From Paraflavitalea pollutisoli (GTDB lineage: Bacteria; Bacteroidota; Bacteroidia; Chitinophagales; Chitinophagaceae): 64,000 nt of DNA. The notes beneath the pieces were generated by a model. That model had not been told where the DNA came from, did no database searches, and was given only the letters and a program-made list of their open reading frames with translations. Shown here in pieces: positions 1 through 8,604 of this stretch. Location: contig NZ_JARKMX010000008.1 in NCBI RefSeq assembly GCF_029360705.1, forward strand, positions 867,949-931,948, in the 5' to 3' direction. The first letter of the stretch is position 1; every line of letters begins with the position of its first letter. The translations under genes and the position numbers were made by a program.

Positions 1-66
1 ATTGCCTTTCCTCCGTTGCCTAGGTGCCTCTGTGCCTTGTTGCCTTTCTTCCGTTGCCTTTATGCC
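1..66. repeat. Degenerate TTGCCT-rich repeat
   Basis: The first 66 bases are built from variants of TTGCCT and CCGTTGCCT. A 20-base unit at 2-21 recurs at 40-59 with one mismatch. It sits just downstream of the lacI stop codon. No coding potential was recognised. The left part may lie outside the window. Confidence 0.55.
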
Positions 67-71
67 TTGCC

Positions 72-1103
72 TCACGTACTCATCCGCCTGATCAACTCCA
101 CCGGCGTCACGATCGGCGCCATTTCCTGCAACAGCCCCTCACGGCCATGCTTCAGTAGTTTCAATACCTCACTCACGATCACCTGTCCAATACGCCCGGG
201 AAACTGCTCCACCGTGGTAATAGAAGGCGTCACGATCGATGAACGCGGATCATTGCTATACCCCACGATCCGCAGCTCCTGTGGTATGGAGATTCCCTTC
301 TCTTTTGCAAAGGTCAATACCGTCAACGCCGTAAGATCATTGGCGCACAACACCGCATCCGGGTAAGGCCGGCGGGCAAACAACCGGTGCAACGCCTTAC
401 GCGCATTATCAACGGTCAACTCATGGTAAAAGATCCTATCCGGGTCGATGTCTACCCTATGCTGCCGCATAGCCTGCTCGAATCCCGCATACCGGTCGAT
501 GTAAATATTGCAACTCATCGGGCCCGAGATATAAGCGATACGCCGGCTACCCAGCTCAACCAAATGCGCCGTGGCCAGGTAAGCCCCGCGAAAATCATCG
601 CCCTTGATGATACAGGCCGGATAAGGCTTCACTGGCACCCGGTCGTAAAACAACACGGGAATATCGTTATCCGTCAGCACATCGAAATGACTGAAGTCGG
701 AAGTAAACAAGGTACAAGCCACGATCACCGCATCCACCCGCGAGGCATACAAGGTCTGCGCCAGGTCCTGCTCGATCGCCAGGGAATCGTTCGATTGACA
801 GATGATCAGGTTATACCCATGCGCATGCAAGCCATTCTGTATGGCGGTGATGATCTCCGTATGCACAAACATGGAAATACGCGGTACGATCAGACCGATC
901 GTATGCGTTTTATTGGTCCGCAACCCCGATGCCATCACATTGCGCTTATACCCCACCTGCTCTACCATCGTCATCACTTTGCTGCGCGTGGCTTCATGTA
1001 CATGCGGGTGATTGTTGAGGACGCGGGAGATCGTAGCAGGAGACAATTGCAGGGCCGCTGCAATGTGTTGTATGGACTGCTTTTTAGGGTTCTTTTTCTT
1101 CAT
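72..1103 (-). CDS. LacI/GalR-family transcriptional regulator
   Basis: This is a DNA-binding repressor or activator of the LacI family, 343 residues, the usual family length. Residues 8-55 form the N-terminal helix-turn-helix and hinge (IQHIAAALQLSPATISRVLN, then a VGYKRN-like hinge entry), followed by a periplasmic-binding-protein-like sensor domain. The open frame extends 47 codons further upstream, but the chosen ATG immediately precedes the conserved Lys-rich start of the HTH. The gene diverges from the lyase operon starting at 1452. Two LacI-like operator palindromes lie between them, and near-identical copies precede susC. It is therefore probably the local, autoregulated regulator of this locus. 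The ligand is unknown; a sugar or uronate from the degraded polysaccharide is the natural guess. Confidence 0.9.
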   Translation of the reverse strand: MKKKNPKKQSIQHIAAALQLSPATISRVLNNHPHVHEATRSKVMTMVEQVGYKRNVMASGLRTNKTHTIGLIVPRISMFVHTEIITAIQNGLHAHGYNLIICQSNDSLAIEQDLAQTLYASRVDAVIVACTLFTSDFSHFDVLTDNDIPVLFYDRVPVKPYPACIIKGDDFRGAYLATAHLVELGSRRIAYISGPMSCNIYIDRYAGFEQAMRQHRVDIDPDRIFYHELTVDNARKALHRLFARRPYPDAVLCANDLTALTVLTFAKEKGISIPQELRIVGYSNDPRSSIVTPSITTVEQFPGRIGQVIVSEVLKLLKHGREGLLQEMAPIVTPVELIRRMST

Positions 1104-1451
1104 AGATGGCAGGCATTCACAGTAAGAAGCCGCCGGACAAGGCCATGCTTCAAAAGCGCTGAAATCGTTTCCAGATTGATCAGGCTGTGCGTATTCCGTG
1201 AAGTGCTTTTGCTGGGGCACCAACAAGCAGGTCGCTGTTGGCACACGGAGGCGTCAATAGCATAAGCAATCGTTTATGGTTTACAAATAGCCTTTTCAAA
1301 CTTGGTAAAAAAAGCTGGAATCGTTTTCAGAACAGGGCTATTTATTTACTGAAACGTTTTCGTAAAAATATAACGACCGTGCGCAGGATTGCTTTGGGCG
1401 AGAATGTCTAATTTCCAAGTGAAATCCTTGATTGCGAAACCTTACTGCCAT
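1104..1451. other. Divergent intergenic region, lacI / lyase operon
   Basis: This 348-base region has no full gene. From 1255 to 1370 it resembles the region just upstream of susC (offset 12308 bases), including the segment around the susC start codon. On the minus strand an ATG at 1263 opens a 27-codon frame ending at 1180. It sits at the position equivalent to the susC ATG and could be a relic or a leader peptide. Confidence 0.6.
1296..1362. promoter_or_regulatory. Pair of LacI-type operators in a duplicated promoter block
   Basis: Two imperfect palindromes with a central CG are visible: CTGGAATCGTTTTCAG at 1315-1330 and CTGAAACGTTTTCG at 1349-1362. The blocks 1296-1332 and 1340-1362 are base-for-base identical to 13604-13640 and 13648-13670 upstream of susC. 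Central-CG palindromes of this AAACGTTT type are classic for LacI/GalR proteins, and a lacI gene is adjacent. Confidence 0.75.
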
Positions 1452-3341
1452 ATGCTCAACAAAAAACTACTGCCCGGCTTGCTTAGCCTGGCCTTGTTGG
1501 TAACCGTACCAGCCTTTGCCCAGACAGACCATATCCGCGACTTCCAATCACTGCCGGCCCACCCACGGCTATTGCTGTATAAGGGCGAAGAAGAAGGCAT
1601 TAAAAAGATCGTCGCCGGCGACAAAACCTGGAGTCAGCTACACCAGGCACTACTCAAAGCGGCCGATGAGATCATTCCATTGCCACCACTGGAGCGCATA
1701 CAGATCGGCCGCCGCCTGCTCGATAAATCACGGGAAGCCATTCGCCGCCTCTTCTACCTGTCATACGCTTATCGCCTCACCGGCAACCAGGCCTATGCCA
1801 CCCGCGCCGAAAAAGAAATGCTCACCATCGCCGGCTTCTCCGACTGGAACCCCTCCCACTTCCTCGACGTGGCCGAGATGAGCATGGCCATGGCCATCGG
1901 CTACGACTGGCTCTACGATCAGTTACCCGATGCCTCCCGCGCCACCATCCGAGAGGCCATCCTCAAGAAAGGCATCGAACCCTCGCTCGACAACAAATAC
2001 AACAGCTGGCTGCGCGTGGAGAACAACTGGAACCAGGTATGTAACGCCGGTATGACCTACGGCGCCATCGCTATCTTTGAAGACCAGCCCGTCCTCTCAC
2101 GCCAGATCATCAACCGCGCCATCGAAAGCATCGCCAAACCCATGGCCGACTATGCCCCCGACGGCGCTTATCCAGAAGGCTATGGGTATTGGGGATATGG
2201 CACCAGCTTCAACGTACTCTTCAACAGTGCCATCGAGAAACTATTCAATACCAGCTTCGGCCTGTCCGACAAACCCGGCTTCCTGAGCACCGCTGGTTAC
2301 CTCGAAAACATGACCGGTCCTTCTGGCCGTCCCTTCAACTATTCCGATGCCGGCAACGGCGGCGGACTGCAACCCGCCATGTTCTGGTTTGCCAACAAAC
2401 GCAAAGATCCCAGCCTGCTCTGGGTAGAGAAAAAACGCCTGCAAACCACCCCACCGGCCTCGCATACCCGCGACCGCATCCTGCCCGCCATCATGATCTG
2501 GGGCGCCGGCACACACATCGATAAAGCACCCGCACCAGATAAGACCATGTGGGTGGGTCATGGCAAAGTACCCGTAGCGTTGATGCGTACCTCGTGGACC
2601 GATTCCAATGCTATCTACGTCGCCATGAAAGGCGGTTCCGCGTCCGTCAATCACGCACACATGGATATCGGCTCCTTCGTCATGGAAGCCGACGGCGTTC
2701 GCTGGGCCATGGACTTTGGTATGCAGGATTACGAATCGCTGGAATCGAAAGGCATCCAGCTTTTTGGCCGTACCCAGGATGCCCAACGCTGGACCGTCTT
2801 CCGCCTCACCAACCTCGTACACAATACCCTTGCCGTCAACAACCAGCACCAACGCCTGTCCGGCACAGCACCCATTACTGCCGCGTCTTCCTCCCCGGCA
2901 TTTATGCAGGCAACCACCGACCTCAGCACCGTCTATGCCGGTCAGCTGGCAGGCGCCCAGCGTGGCATCGCCATCGTCGACAAAGCCTATGTATTGGTAC
3001 AGGATGAAGTGATCACCACCAACGAAGCCGCTACCATACGGTTTACCTTATTGACACCAGCCAGTGTACAGATCACGGGCAGCAACACCGCCCTGCTTAC
3101 GAAAGACGGTAAGCAGCTACAACTCGAAGTAAACGCACCCGGAAAAGTGACCATGAAGACCTGGTCTACCGACCCGCCCAACAGCTATGACGCCCCCAAC
3201 CCCGGCACCATCCTCACAGGCTTTGAGGTAACCATACCAGCCAATACACAGGCAACGATCGTCACTAGCCTGAAACCTGCAAAGGCTATTAAGACGGCAA
3301 CCAAAAAACTGGGTCCGTTGACCAGTTGGAAAAAAGACTAA
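1452..3341 (+). CDS. Heparinase II/III-family polysaccharide lyase
   Basis: This is a secreted lyase-like protein of 629 residues. The ATG at 1452 is chosen because it begins a clean signal peptide (LLPGLLSLALLVTVPAFA, then Q); the frame opens earlier at 1389. The N-terminal half is an alpha/alpha-toroid domain with NNWNQV near residue 191 and a Tyr-rich EGYGYWGYG stretch near 243. The C-terminal half is the heparinase II/III-like beta-sandwich with NHAHMD near 400 and HNTL further on. These conserved Asn, Tyr and His positions fit beta-elimination of uronic-acid polysaccharides. It is the first gene of a tight operon (3 bases to the next gene). The substrate cannot be fixed from sequence; heparinoid, chondroitin-like or other glycuronans are possible. 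PL12, PL21 and PL33-like relatives would need a family search. Confidence 0.85.
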   Translation: MLNKKLLPGLLSLALLVTVPAFAQTDHIRDFQSLPAHPRLLLYKGEEEGIKKIVAGDKTWSQLHQALLKAADEIIPLPPLERIQIGRRLLDKSREAIRRLFYLSYAYRLTGNQAYATRAEKEMLTIAGFSDWNPSHFLDVAEMSMAMAIGYDWLYDQLPDASRATIREAILKKGIEPSLDNKYNSWLRVENNWNQVCNAGMTYGAIAIFEDQPVLSRQIINRAIESIAKPMADYAPDGAYPEGYGYWGYGTSFNVLFNSAIEKLFNTSFGLSDKPGFLSTAGYLENMTGPSGRPFNYSDAGNGGGLQPAMFWFANKRKDPSLLWVEKKRLQTTPPASHTRDRILPAIMIWGAGTHIDKAPAPDKTMWVGHGKVPVALMRTSWTDSNAIYVAMKGGSASVNHAHMDIGSFVMEADGVRWAMDFGMQDYESLESKGIQLFGRTQDAQRWTVFRLTNLVHNTLAVNNQHQRLSGTAPITAASSSPAFMQATTDLSTVYAGQLAGAQRGIAIVDKAYVLVQDEVITTNEAATIRFTLLTPASVQITGSNTALLTKDGKQLQLEVNAPGKVTMKTWSTDPPNSYDAPNPGTILTGFEVTIPANTQATIVTSLKPAKAIKTATKKLGPLTSWKKD

Positions 3342-3344
3342 CGC

Positions 3345-4715
3345 ATGATCCGATACCAAACGATGGTTACCGCCATCCTCCTCTTGTTGATCAACACCCG
3401 TACCCAGGCACAACTGCCCCGGGCCGATGGCTATAAAGGCATCTGGTATACACTGGGGCAATTCTCTACCTACGGCGATAAATATTCCGGCGGATTAGGC
3501 ACCTATACGGCCAGCCATGTACCCATGGCCATTTATGCCAAAGCCGTCAACAAAACCTTTTTCACCTATGGAGGAACCACCGGCCCCGCAGACCGGCACC
3601 TGCTCATCATGCTATCGTATTACGATCACACCAACAAAGTAGTGCCCAAGCCCGTGATCGTCTACGATAAACAAGGCGTCGACGATCCGCATGACAATGC
3701 CTCCCTCTCCATCGATGAGGAGGGATACATCTGGGTATTCGTCAGCGGCCGTAACACCTCCCGACTGGGACTTATCTTTAAAAGCAAAGCGCCGTACAGC
3801 ATCGACGACTTCGACAAAGTAACGGAAGCGGGGATCACCTATCCGCAGCCCTGGTATGTGCCCGGCAAAGGCTTCATCCATCTCCTTACCAAATACACGA
3901 ATGGAAGAGAGTTGTACTGGTCCACCAGCAAAGACGGCCGGCAATGGCATCCCGATCAAAAACTGGCCGGCATGGGTGGCCACTACCAGGTAAGCAATAT
4001 GCACAACGGTAAACTCTATACGGTCTTCAACTATCACCCCGGAGGCAATGTAGACAAGCGCACCAATGCCTACCTGCTGCAATCGGCCGATATGGGCGCC
4101 ACCTGGACCACCATCGATGGCAAACCCATCACCACCCCGCTGACCGATAAAGCCAACCTGGCCCTGATCAAAGATTATGAAGCAGCCGGACAACTGGTAT
4201 ACATCAACGACCTCAACTTTGATCGTGAAGGCAATCCCATCGTACTGGCCGTCATCAGCCGCGATTTCAAGCCCGGCCCCAACGGCGATCCCCGCGAATG
4301 GGTCACCATGCACTGGAAGAACAACCAATGGGACATTAAAACAGTATGCACCTCCACCCACAACTACGATATGGGATCGCTCTATGTGCAAGGCAAACAC
4401 TGGACCATCATCGGCCCCACCGGCAAAGGCCCGCAAGCCTGGGGTACCGGCGGTGAAATGGTGCAGTGGGAAAGTAAAGACAATGGTGTCACCTGGAAAG
4501 CCACCCGGGAGCTGACGAAAAACAGCACACGCAACCATTCCTATGCCCGTCGTCCCTTGCATGCCCGGTCGGACTTCTATGCCTACTGGGCCGACGGCAA
4601 TGCCGATACCTTATCCCGTTCTGTATTGTATTTTGCCAACGATCGCGGAAAAGTATTCATGCTGCCGTACGATATGACTACACCAACAGCGAAACCCCAA
4701 TTGATCACTCATTAA
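3345..4715 (+). CDS. BNR_4 repeat beta-propeller protein, possible polysaccharide lyase
   Basis: This is a secreted protein of 456 residues with a signal peptide (AILLLLINTRTQA, then Q). Its N-terminal signature YKGIWYTLGQ followed by KYSGGLGTY is typical of the BNR_4 family (PF15892). Asp-box-like turns such as SKDGRQW and SADMGATWTT repeat through the chain, indicating a seven-bladed propeller. Some ulvan lyases (PL24 and PL25) share this fold, so it may be a lyase, but sialidase-like or binding roles are not excluded. It lies 3 bases after the heparinase-like gene and 13 before the PL8-like gene, so the three are almost certainly co-transcribed. Confidence 0.75.
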   Translation: MIRYQTMVTAILLLLINTRTQAQLPRADGYKGIWYTLGQFSTYGDKYSGGLGTYTASHVPMAIYAKAVNKTFFTYGGTTGPADRHLLIMLSYYDHTNKVVPKPVIVYDKQGVDDPHDNASLSIDEEGYIWVFVSGRNTSRLGLIFKSKAPYSIDDFDKVTEAGITYPQPWYVPGKGFIHLLTKYTNGRELYWSTSKDGRQWHPDQKLAGMGGHYQVSNMHNGKLYTVFNYHPGGNVDKRTNAYLLQSADMGATWTTIDGKPITTPLTDKANLALIKDYEAAGQLVYINDLNFDREGNPIVLAVISRDFKPGPNGDPREWVTMHWKNNQWDIKTVCTSTHNYDMGSLYVQGKHWTIIGPTGKGPQAWGTGGEMVQWESKDNGVTWKATRELTKNSTRNHSYARRPLHARSDFYAYWADGNADTLSRSVLYFANDRGKVFMLPYDMTTPTAKPQLITH

Positions 4716-4728
4716 CGTTACGATCCAT

Positions 4729-6891
4729 ATGTACCAACAACGAATAACGCACTATGCTCTGGCCGCAGTATTCACAGCAGGGGCCTTTGCTGCGCAGGCA
4801 CAAAACACCGCCCTCATCAAAAAACGCGTAGTCGATGACCTGCTGGCACCGCCCGTTAATACGGCTGCTATGCAGAAACTGGTCAGCACCATCCAACCCG
4901 ATGGCACCTGGCCCGGTATCGATTACAAAGACGTATCCCGCACCGGCTTTCAACACCGGCAACACCTCGACAACATGCTCGAACTGGCCAGGGCCTATAA
5001 AAAGCCCGGCAGCCCGCTGTATCAAAATGAAGGGGTGAAGAAAGCCTTTGGCCCGGCCCTCGACTGCTGGATCGCCAACGACTTCCGCTGCGACAACTGG
5101 TGGTGGAATGAGATGGGTACGCCCAACCTCATGGTCAATATCCTGCTCGTCATGGACAGCGACCTTACACCAAAGCAAAAAGAAGGAGGCATCCCCATTG
5201 CCCACCGTGCCAACATGGAAACCTTTGGCGCGCGGCCGGGTGGCGATCTCATGCCCATTGCCGGTATGCTGGCCAAACAAGGCCTGTTTCTCAACAATGC
5301 CGACACCCTCAACAAAGCATTACGCGCCATGGCGGCAGACATGCACACCAGCACCGGCCGCGGCATGAAACCAGATAAGAGTTTCCATCACCGTACCGAT
5401 AATGTGATCTCCACCCTCACCTATGGCAGCAGCTATGCTTCGTCATTTGCCTATTGGGCGGCCAAGATCAACGGCGCTGGGTTTAGCTTCTCCGATTCTG
5501 CGATGCACCTGGTAACGGATTATTTCCTCGACGGCATCTGCCAGTCGCTCGTCTACGCTACCTATCCCGATCCCGGTGCCATGAACCGGGACATCAGTCG
5601 TCGCGATGCACTCGATGCCGAAGGCGCTGAACTGCCCCGCAACCTGCTGGCGGCTTCCGATTACCGTTCAGCGGAACTGCAGAAGATCATCGCCATCCGC
5701 GAAGGAAAACTCAAAGCCGACCTGACGCGTGATCGCTACTTCTGGTATTCACATTACTACACACACCAGCGGCCCAACTATTATGCGTCGGCCAGGTTCC
5801 ATTCGGCACGCGCCAACAACATGGAGGAACCTCACAACGAAGAAGGCATCAAGAATCACTTCTATGGAGATGGTTCGTTCTTTATCAGTCGCACCGGTAA
5901 AGAGTACGACAATATATTTCCAGTCTGGGACTGGCGCAAAGTGCCAGGTGTCACCACCATACAGCGCGAAAGCTTCCCGCACTTCAAACAATTGGCAAAA
6001 AAAGGACTGACCGAGTTTGCCGGTGGCGCCAGCGACGCCCGCTACGGCGTCGCAGCCTTTGATTTTGCAAGCGTACACGAACCCCTCACCGCCCGCAAAG
6101 CCTGGTTCTTCTTCGATAAAGAAGTGGTTTGCGTAGGCGCAGGCATTCATACCGATTCAGCATTGGCCGTGGCCACTACCGTCAACCAAAGCCTCCTGCA
6201 CGGGACCGTAACTGTAGGTACGCAGAGCGGCACCAAGCCGCTGCCAAATGGCAATCATGACTTACCGGCGACCTCCTGGGTATTGCACGACAGCATCGCC
6301 TACATCTTCCCGCAGCCAGTAAAAGCCCTGCACCTGAAGAACGACGAAGCGACTGGCTCCTGGAAGCAGATCACCCACCAATCCTGGGCAACCGACCAAC
6401 CGGTGAAAAAGAACACCTTCACCCTCTGGTTCGAACATGGCGTACAACCACAGTCGGCTACATACGCCTGGATCACCCTGCCTAATGTCAATGCTGCGCA
6501 GGCTGCTGCGTACAGTAAGAAACAGGAAGTAGTGATACTGGACAATACCCCTGCCTTGCAAGCCGTACAACATACCGGCCTGCAGCAAACCGGCATCGTC
6601 TTTTACGAAGCAGGCGCCATCAAATTGCCCAACGGATTGACCTTGTCCGTCGACAAGCCCTGCATCCTGTTGTTGAAGATGAACGGCAAGAAGGTGGAAC
6701 AGGTGTCGGTATCCGATCCTACACAAAAGCTCGCCAGCCTGAAGCTCTCCGCCAATCCGGGATTCGATGGCAAACCAGGACCCCACCAAACGGACCATAC
6801 CAGCCCCAGCAAAATCACCTCGCTTGATATAGCCTTCCCGCAAGGCGAACAGGCGGGCTCTACCGTGGTGATGAAGCTGGGACTACAATAA
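4729..6891 (+). CDS. PL8-like polysaccharide lyase
   Basis: This is a secreted 720-residue protein with a signal peptide ending AAQA near residue 24. Residues about 30-370 resemble the PL8 alpha/alpha-toroid (NWWWNEMGTP at 123-132). From about 375 the super-sandwich domain begins with HFYGDGS, followed by the YDNIFPVWDWRKVPG block that is characteristic of chondroitin AC/hyaluronate/xanthan lyases. Candidate catalytic residues are His220/His221 and Tyr232 or Tyr236, with Arg291/Arg292 in a DISRRD motif. The canonical TGAN asparagine motif is replaced by an FGARPGGD segment. It is the last gene of the lyase operon and is followed by a strong terminator. The fold assignment is firm; the substrate is not. 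Confidence 0.8.
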   Translation: MYQQRITHYALAAVFTAGAFAAQAQNTALIKKRVVDDLLAPPVNTAAMQKLVSTIQPDGTWPGIDYKDVSRTGFQHRQHLDNMLELARAYKKPGSPLYQNEGVKKAFGPALDCWIANDFRCDNWWWNEMGTPNLMVNILLVMDSDLTPKQKEGGIPIAHRANMETFGARPGGDLMPIAGMLAKQGLFLNNADTLNKALRAMAADMHTSTGRGMKPDKSFHHRTDNVISTLTYGSSYASSFAYWAAKINGAGFSFSDSAMHLVTDYFLDGICQSLVYATYPDPGAMNRDISRRDALDAEGAELPRNLLAASDYRSAELQKIIAIREGKLKADLTRDRYFWYSHYYTHQRPNYYASARFHSARANNMEEPHNEEGIKNHFYGDGSFFISRTGKEYDNIFPVWDWRKVPGVTTIQRESFPHFKQLAKKGLTEFAGGASDARYGVAAFDFASVHEPLTARKAWFFFDKEVVCVGAGIHTDSALAVATTVNQSLLHGTVTVGTQSGTKPLPNGNHDLPATSWVLHDSIAYIFPQPVKALHLKNDEATGSWKQITHQSWATDQPVKKNTFTLWFEHGVQPQSATYAWITLPNVNAAQAAAYSKKQEVVILDNTPALQAVQHTGLQQTGIVFYEAGAIKLPNGLTLSVDKPCILLLKMNGKKVEQVSVSDPTQKLASLKLSANPGFDGKPGPHQTDHTSPSKITSLDIAFPQGEQAGSTVVMKLGLQ

Positions 6892-7004
6892 GTCAATGAA
6901 AAGGCTTGACCCGATCGTGCAATTCACCAGGCACCATCGACATCCGCAACGCGCGATCGATCCAAGCCGCCGCCTACAATTCAAACAGACACGTCCTATA
7001 AACC

Positions 7005-7035
7005 AGAAAGCCCCGCAACCGGGGCTTTCTTTTTT
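7005..7035 (+). terminator. Intrinsic terminator of the lyase operon
   Basis: A perfect stem (AGAAAGCCCC / GGGGCTTTCT) with loop GCAACC is followed by a run of T. It lies about 115 bases after the PL8-like stop codon and separates the convergent lyase and sus operons. Confidence 0.85.
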
Positions 7036-7134
7036 GATGGAGCTATAAAATAACTAACTGCTGCCAGAAGTAGAACCTGGCCGCCGGGCTGCCTGGCATC
7101 CTTCACAGGGAATAGGCAATCCCGGCAGACCCGG

Positions 7135-8124
7135 TTATAGTGCGTAGCGCTTCATACTGATCACAGCGCTCTTGGTACCATCGGTGGCCGAATTAAAATA
7201 CACATACGCGAGGTACTTGTTATCGGCCGTCTTCAGCCAGATGCCCGCCTCTGCTTTCATGTTGATGGCATAATTGACGGCATTGGAGATGTCGAGCTTC
7301 TCGAAGTCCAGGTCATCGATGTAGATGCCAAACTGCAACCTGGCCAGGTTATAATCCTGCAGACTGAACACCCGCTGGATCTTCGTATTCTTGTTCACCC
7401 CAGGCGGCAAGGTAATATCGGGCAGATACATAGGATCGGCCGCAGGCGCCACCAACGCATGTTTGAAAGTGCTGGTGTACGTACGATAGAGATACACCAG
7501 GTCGATCTTATTGGCATTCGCCGCAGCACCGGCCGCATTGTATACCGCCATATCCTCGATGGAGATATACATATTGGTGCCATCATTCACCGTCAACAGG
7601 CGTTTCATATCCATCTTTGCCACTTTATAAGGCCCCAGCTTGTACGACACCGATTCGCCATTGCTGCTCTTGCCGCGGAAAGTAAAGGTCACTTGCTGAC
7701 CCCGCGCAGCAGCTGGCACTACATAGTAGTAACGAAGCGCTGCCGCCGAAGTATCCTTGTTGAACGTAACCGTCGTTACATTCTTATTGGTAGTAGCAGG
7801 CCCACCGATCTCGATGCCCACATCTACACCCGAACTGTTGGTGTAATAAGAACGGTTCTCCATATTGGTGCCAACCGCCCCTTCAATAGAAGCTTCTACT
7901 TCGGCAGAGACCAGTTTGCCTTTGGAGGGCAATATGCCCATCGCATATACAAATTCAACGGTATCGCCTACAATGCTGGGCCCCAGCGTGCGCTTCATCG
8001 CATCGTTTTGCAACACATCTTTGGCAGTAGGCAGCGCATAATCCTTTTTCTCGCAACTGGTAACACCGGCAGAGACCATACCCAGCAGGGCCAGCGGAAG
8101 TATATATCGGGAAATGAGTTTCAT
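7135..8124 (-). CDS. DUF4466-family lipoprotein
   Basis: This 329-residue lipoprotein has a signal peptide with lipobox VTSC (Cys24). The mature chain matches my recollection of the DUF4466 family over its length, including YALPTAKDVLQND with KRTLGP near the N-terminus and NYAINMKAEAG near the end. Such proteins are encoded beside SusC/SusD pairs in Bacteroidota and probably act as surface glycan-binding partners in the SusE/SusF position. It is the last gene of the susC-susD-DUF5018-DUF4466 run (29 bases from the preceding gene). No catalytic motif was seen. Biochemical function is inferred from position only. Confidence 0.8.
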   Translation of the reverse strand: MKLISRYILPLALLGMVSAGVTSCEKKDYALPTAKDVLQNDAMKRTLGPSIVGDTVEFVYAMGILPSKGKLVSAEVEASIEGAVGTNMENRSYYTNSSGVDVGIEIGGPATTNKNVTTVTFNKDTSAAALRYYYVVPAAARGQQVTFTFRGKSSNGESVSYKLGPYKVAKMDMKRLLTVNDGTNMYISIEDMAVYNAAGAAANANKIDLVYLYRTYTSTFKHALVAPAADPMYLPDITLPPGVNKNTKIQRVFSLQDYNLARLQFGIYIDDLDFEKLDISNAVNYAINMKAEAGIWLKTADNKYLAYVYFNSATDGTKSAVISMKRYAL

Positions 8125-8153
8125 GATAGCTGATTTAATAATGAGGAAATGGA

Positions 8154-8561
8154 TTAACGGGGCTGTACAGTGATCAATACCTTATAAGGTTTCCTGATCT
8201 GCCGGTTGCCCGATACCACGGTGTACACCCGGGGATTGGCCAGGTCCGAGAAGTCGGTCCTGCCGGTGATCTTCGGGTCCAGCTTGCAGTCCTGAGCCAA
8301 CGTAAACTGTGGATACAGGTTCTTAAGATCGGTTCCGAACATCACCGTCACATTGATGGTCTGGGCCGTCGTATCGATCGTGGCAGCCTTGGTTCGTACC
8401 GTCACATAATCCGTTCCCAGCATTTCGAAATTGCTGACAAAACATTCCTGGCGGGAAGTGATCAGCAAACCGTCTTCATCGATCGGTGTATCTTTCTTGC
8501 AGGCCGCCATAGCAAAGGCAATCAGCAATAAGGCACCGGTAATATTGATATACTTTTTCAT
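8154..8561 (-). CDS. DUF5018-like lipoprotein
   Basis: This small lipoprotein of 135 residues has lipobox MAAC (Cys21). The mature part is a single beta-rich domain with the pattern seen in DUF5018-type domains (TINVTVMFGTDLKNLYPQFT, then NPRVYTVVSG and YKVLITV at the end). Such domains are found in surface glycan-binding lipoproteins of PULs. It lies between susD and the DUF4466 gene on the same strand. A role in polysaccharide capture at the outer membrane is inferred from context. Confidence 0.65.
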   Translation of the reverse strand: MKKYINITGALLLIAFAMAACKKDTPIDEDGLLITSRQECFVSNFEMLGTDYVTVRTKAATIDTTAQTINVTVMFGTDLKNLYPQFTLAQDCKLDPKITGRTDFSDLANPRVYTVVSGNRQIRKPYKVLITVQPR

Positions 8562-8604
8562 TGGTTCAACTGTTTAAAATGTACAAGAAGGTTCAGCACC
8601 ACCC

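Noticed and set aside
387-1265. 292-codon plus-strand frame opposite lacI
   Set aside because: It overlaps the well-supported LacI gene fully and is rich in His/Arg/Ile, as expected from an antisense frame.
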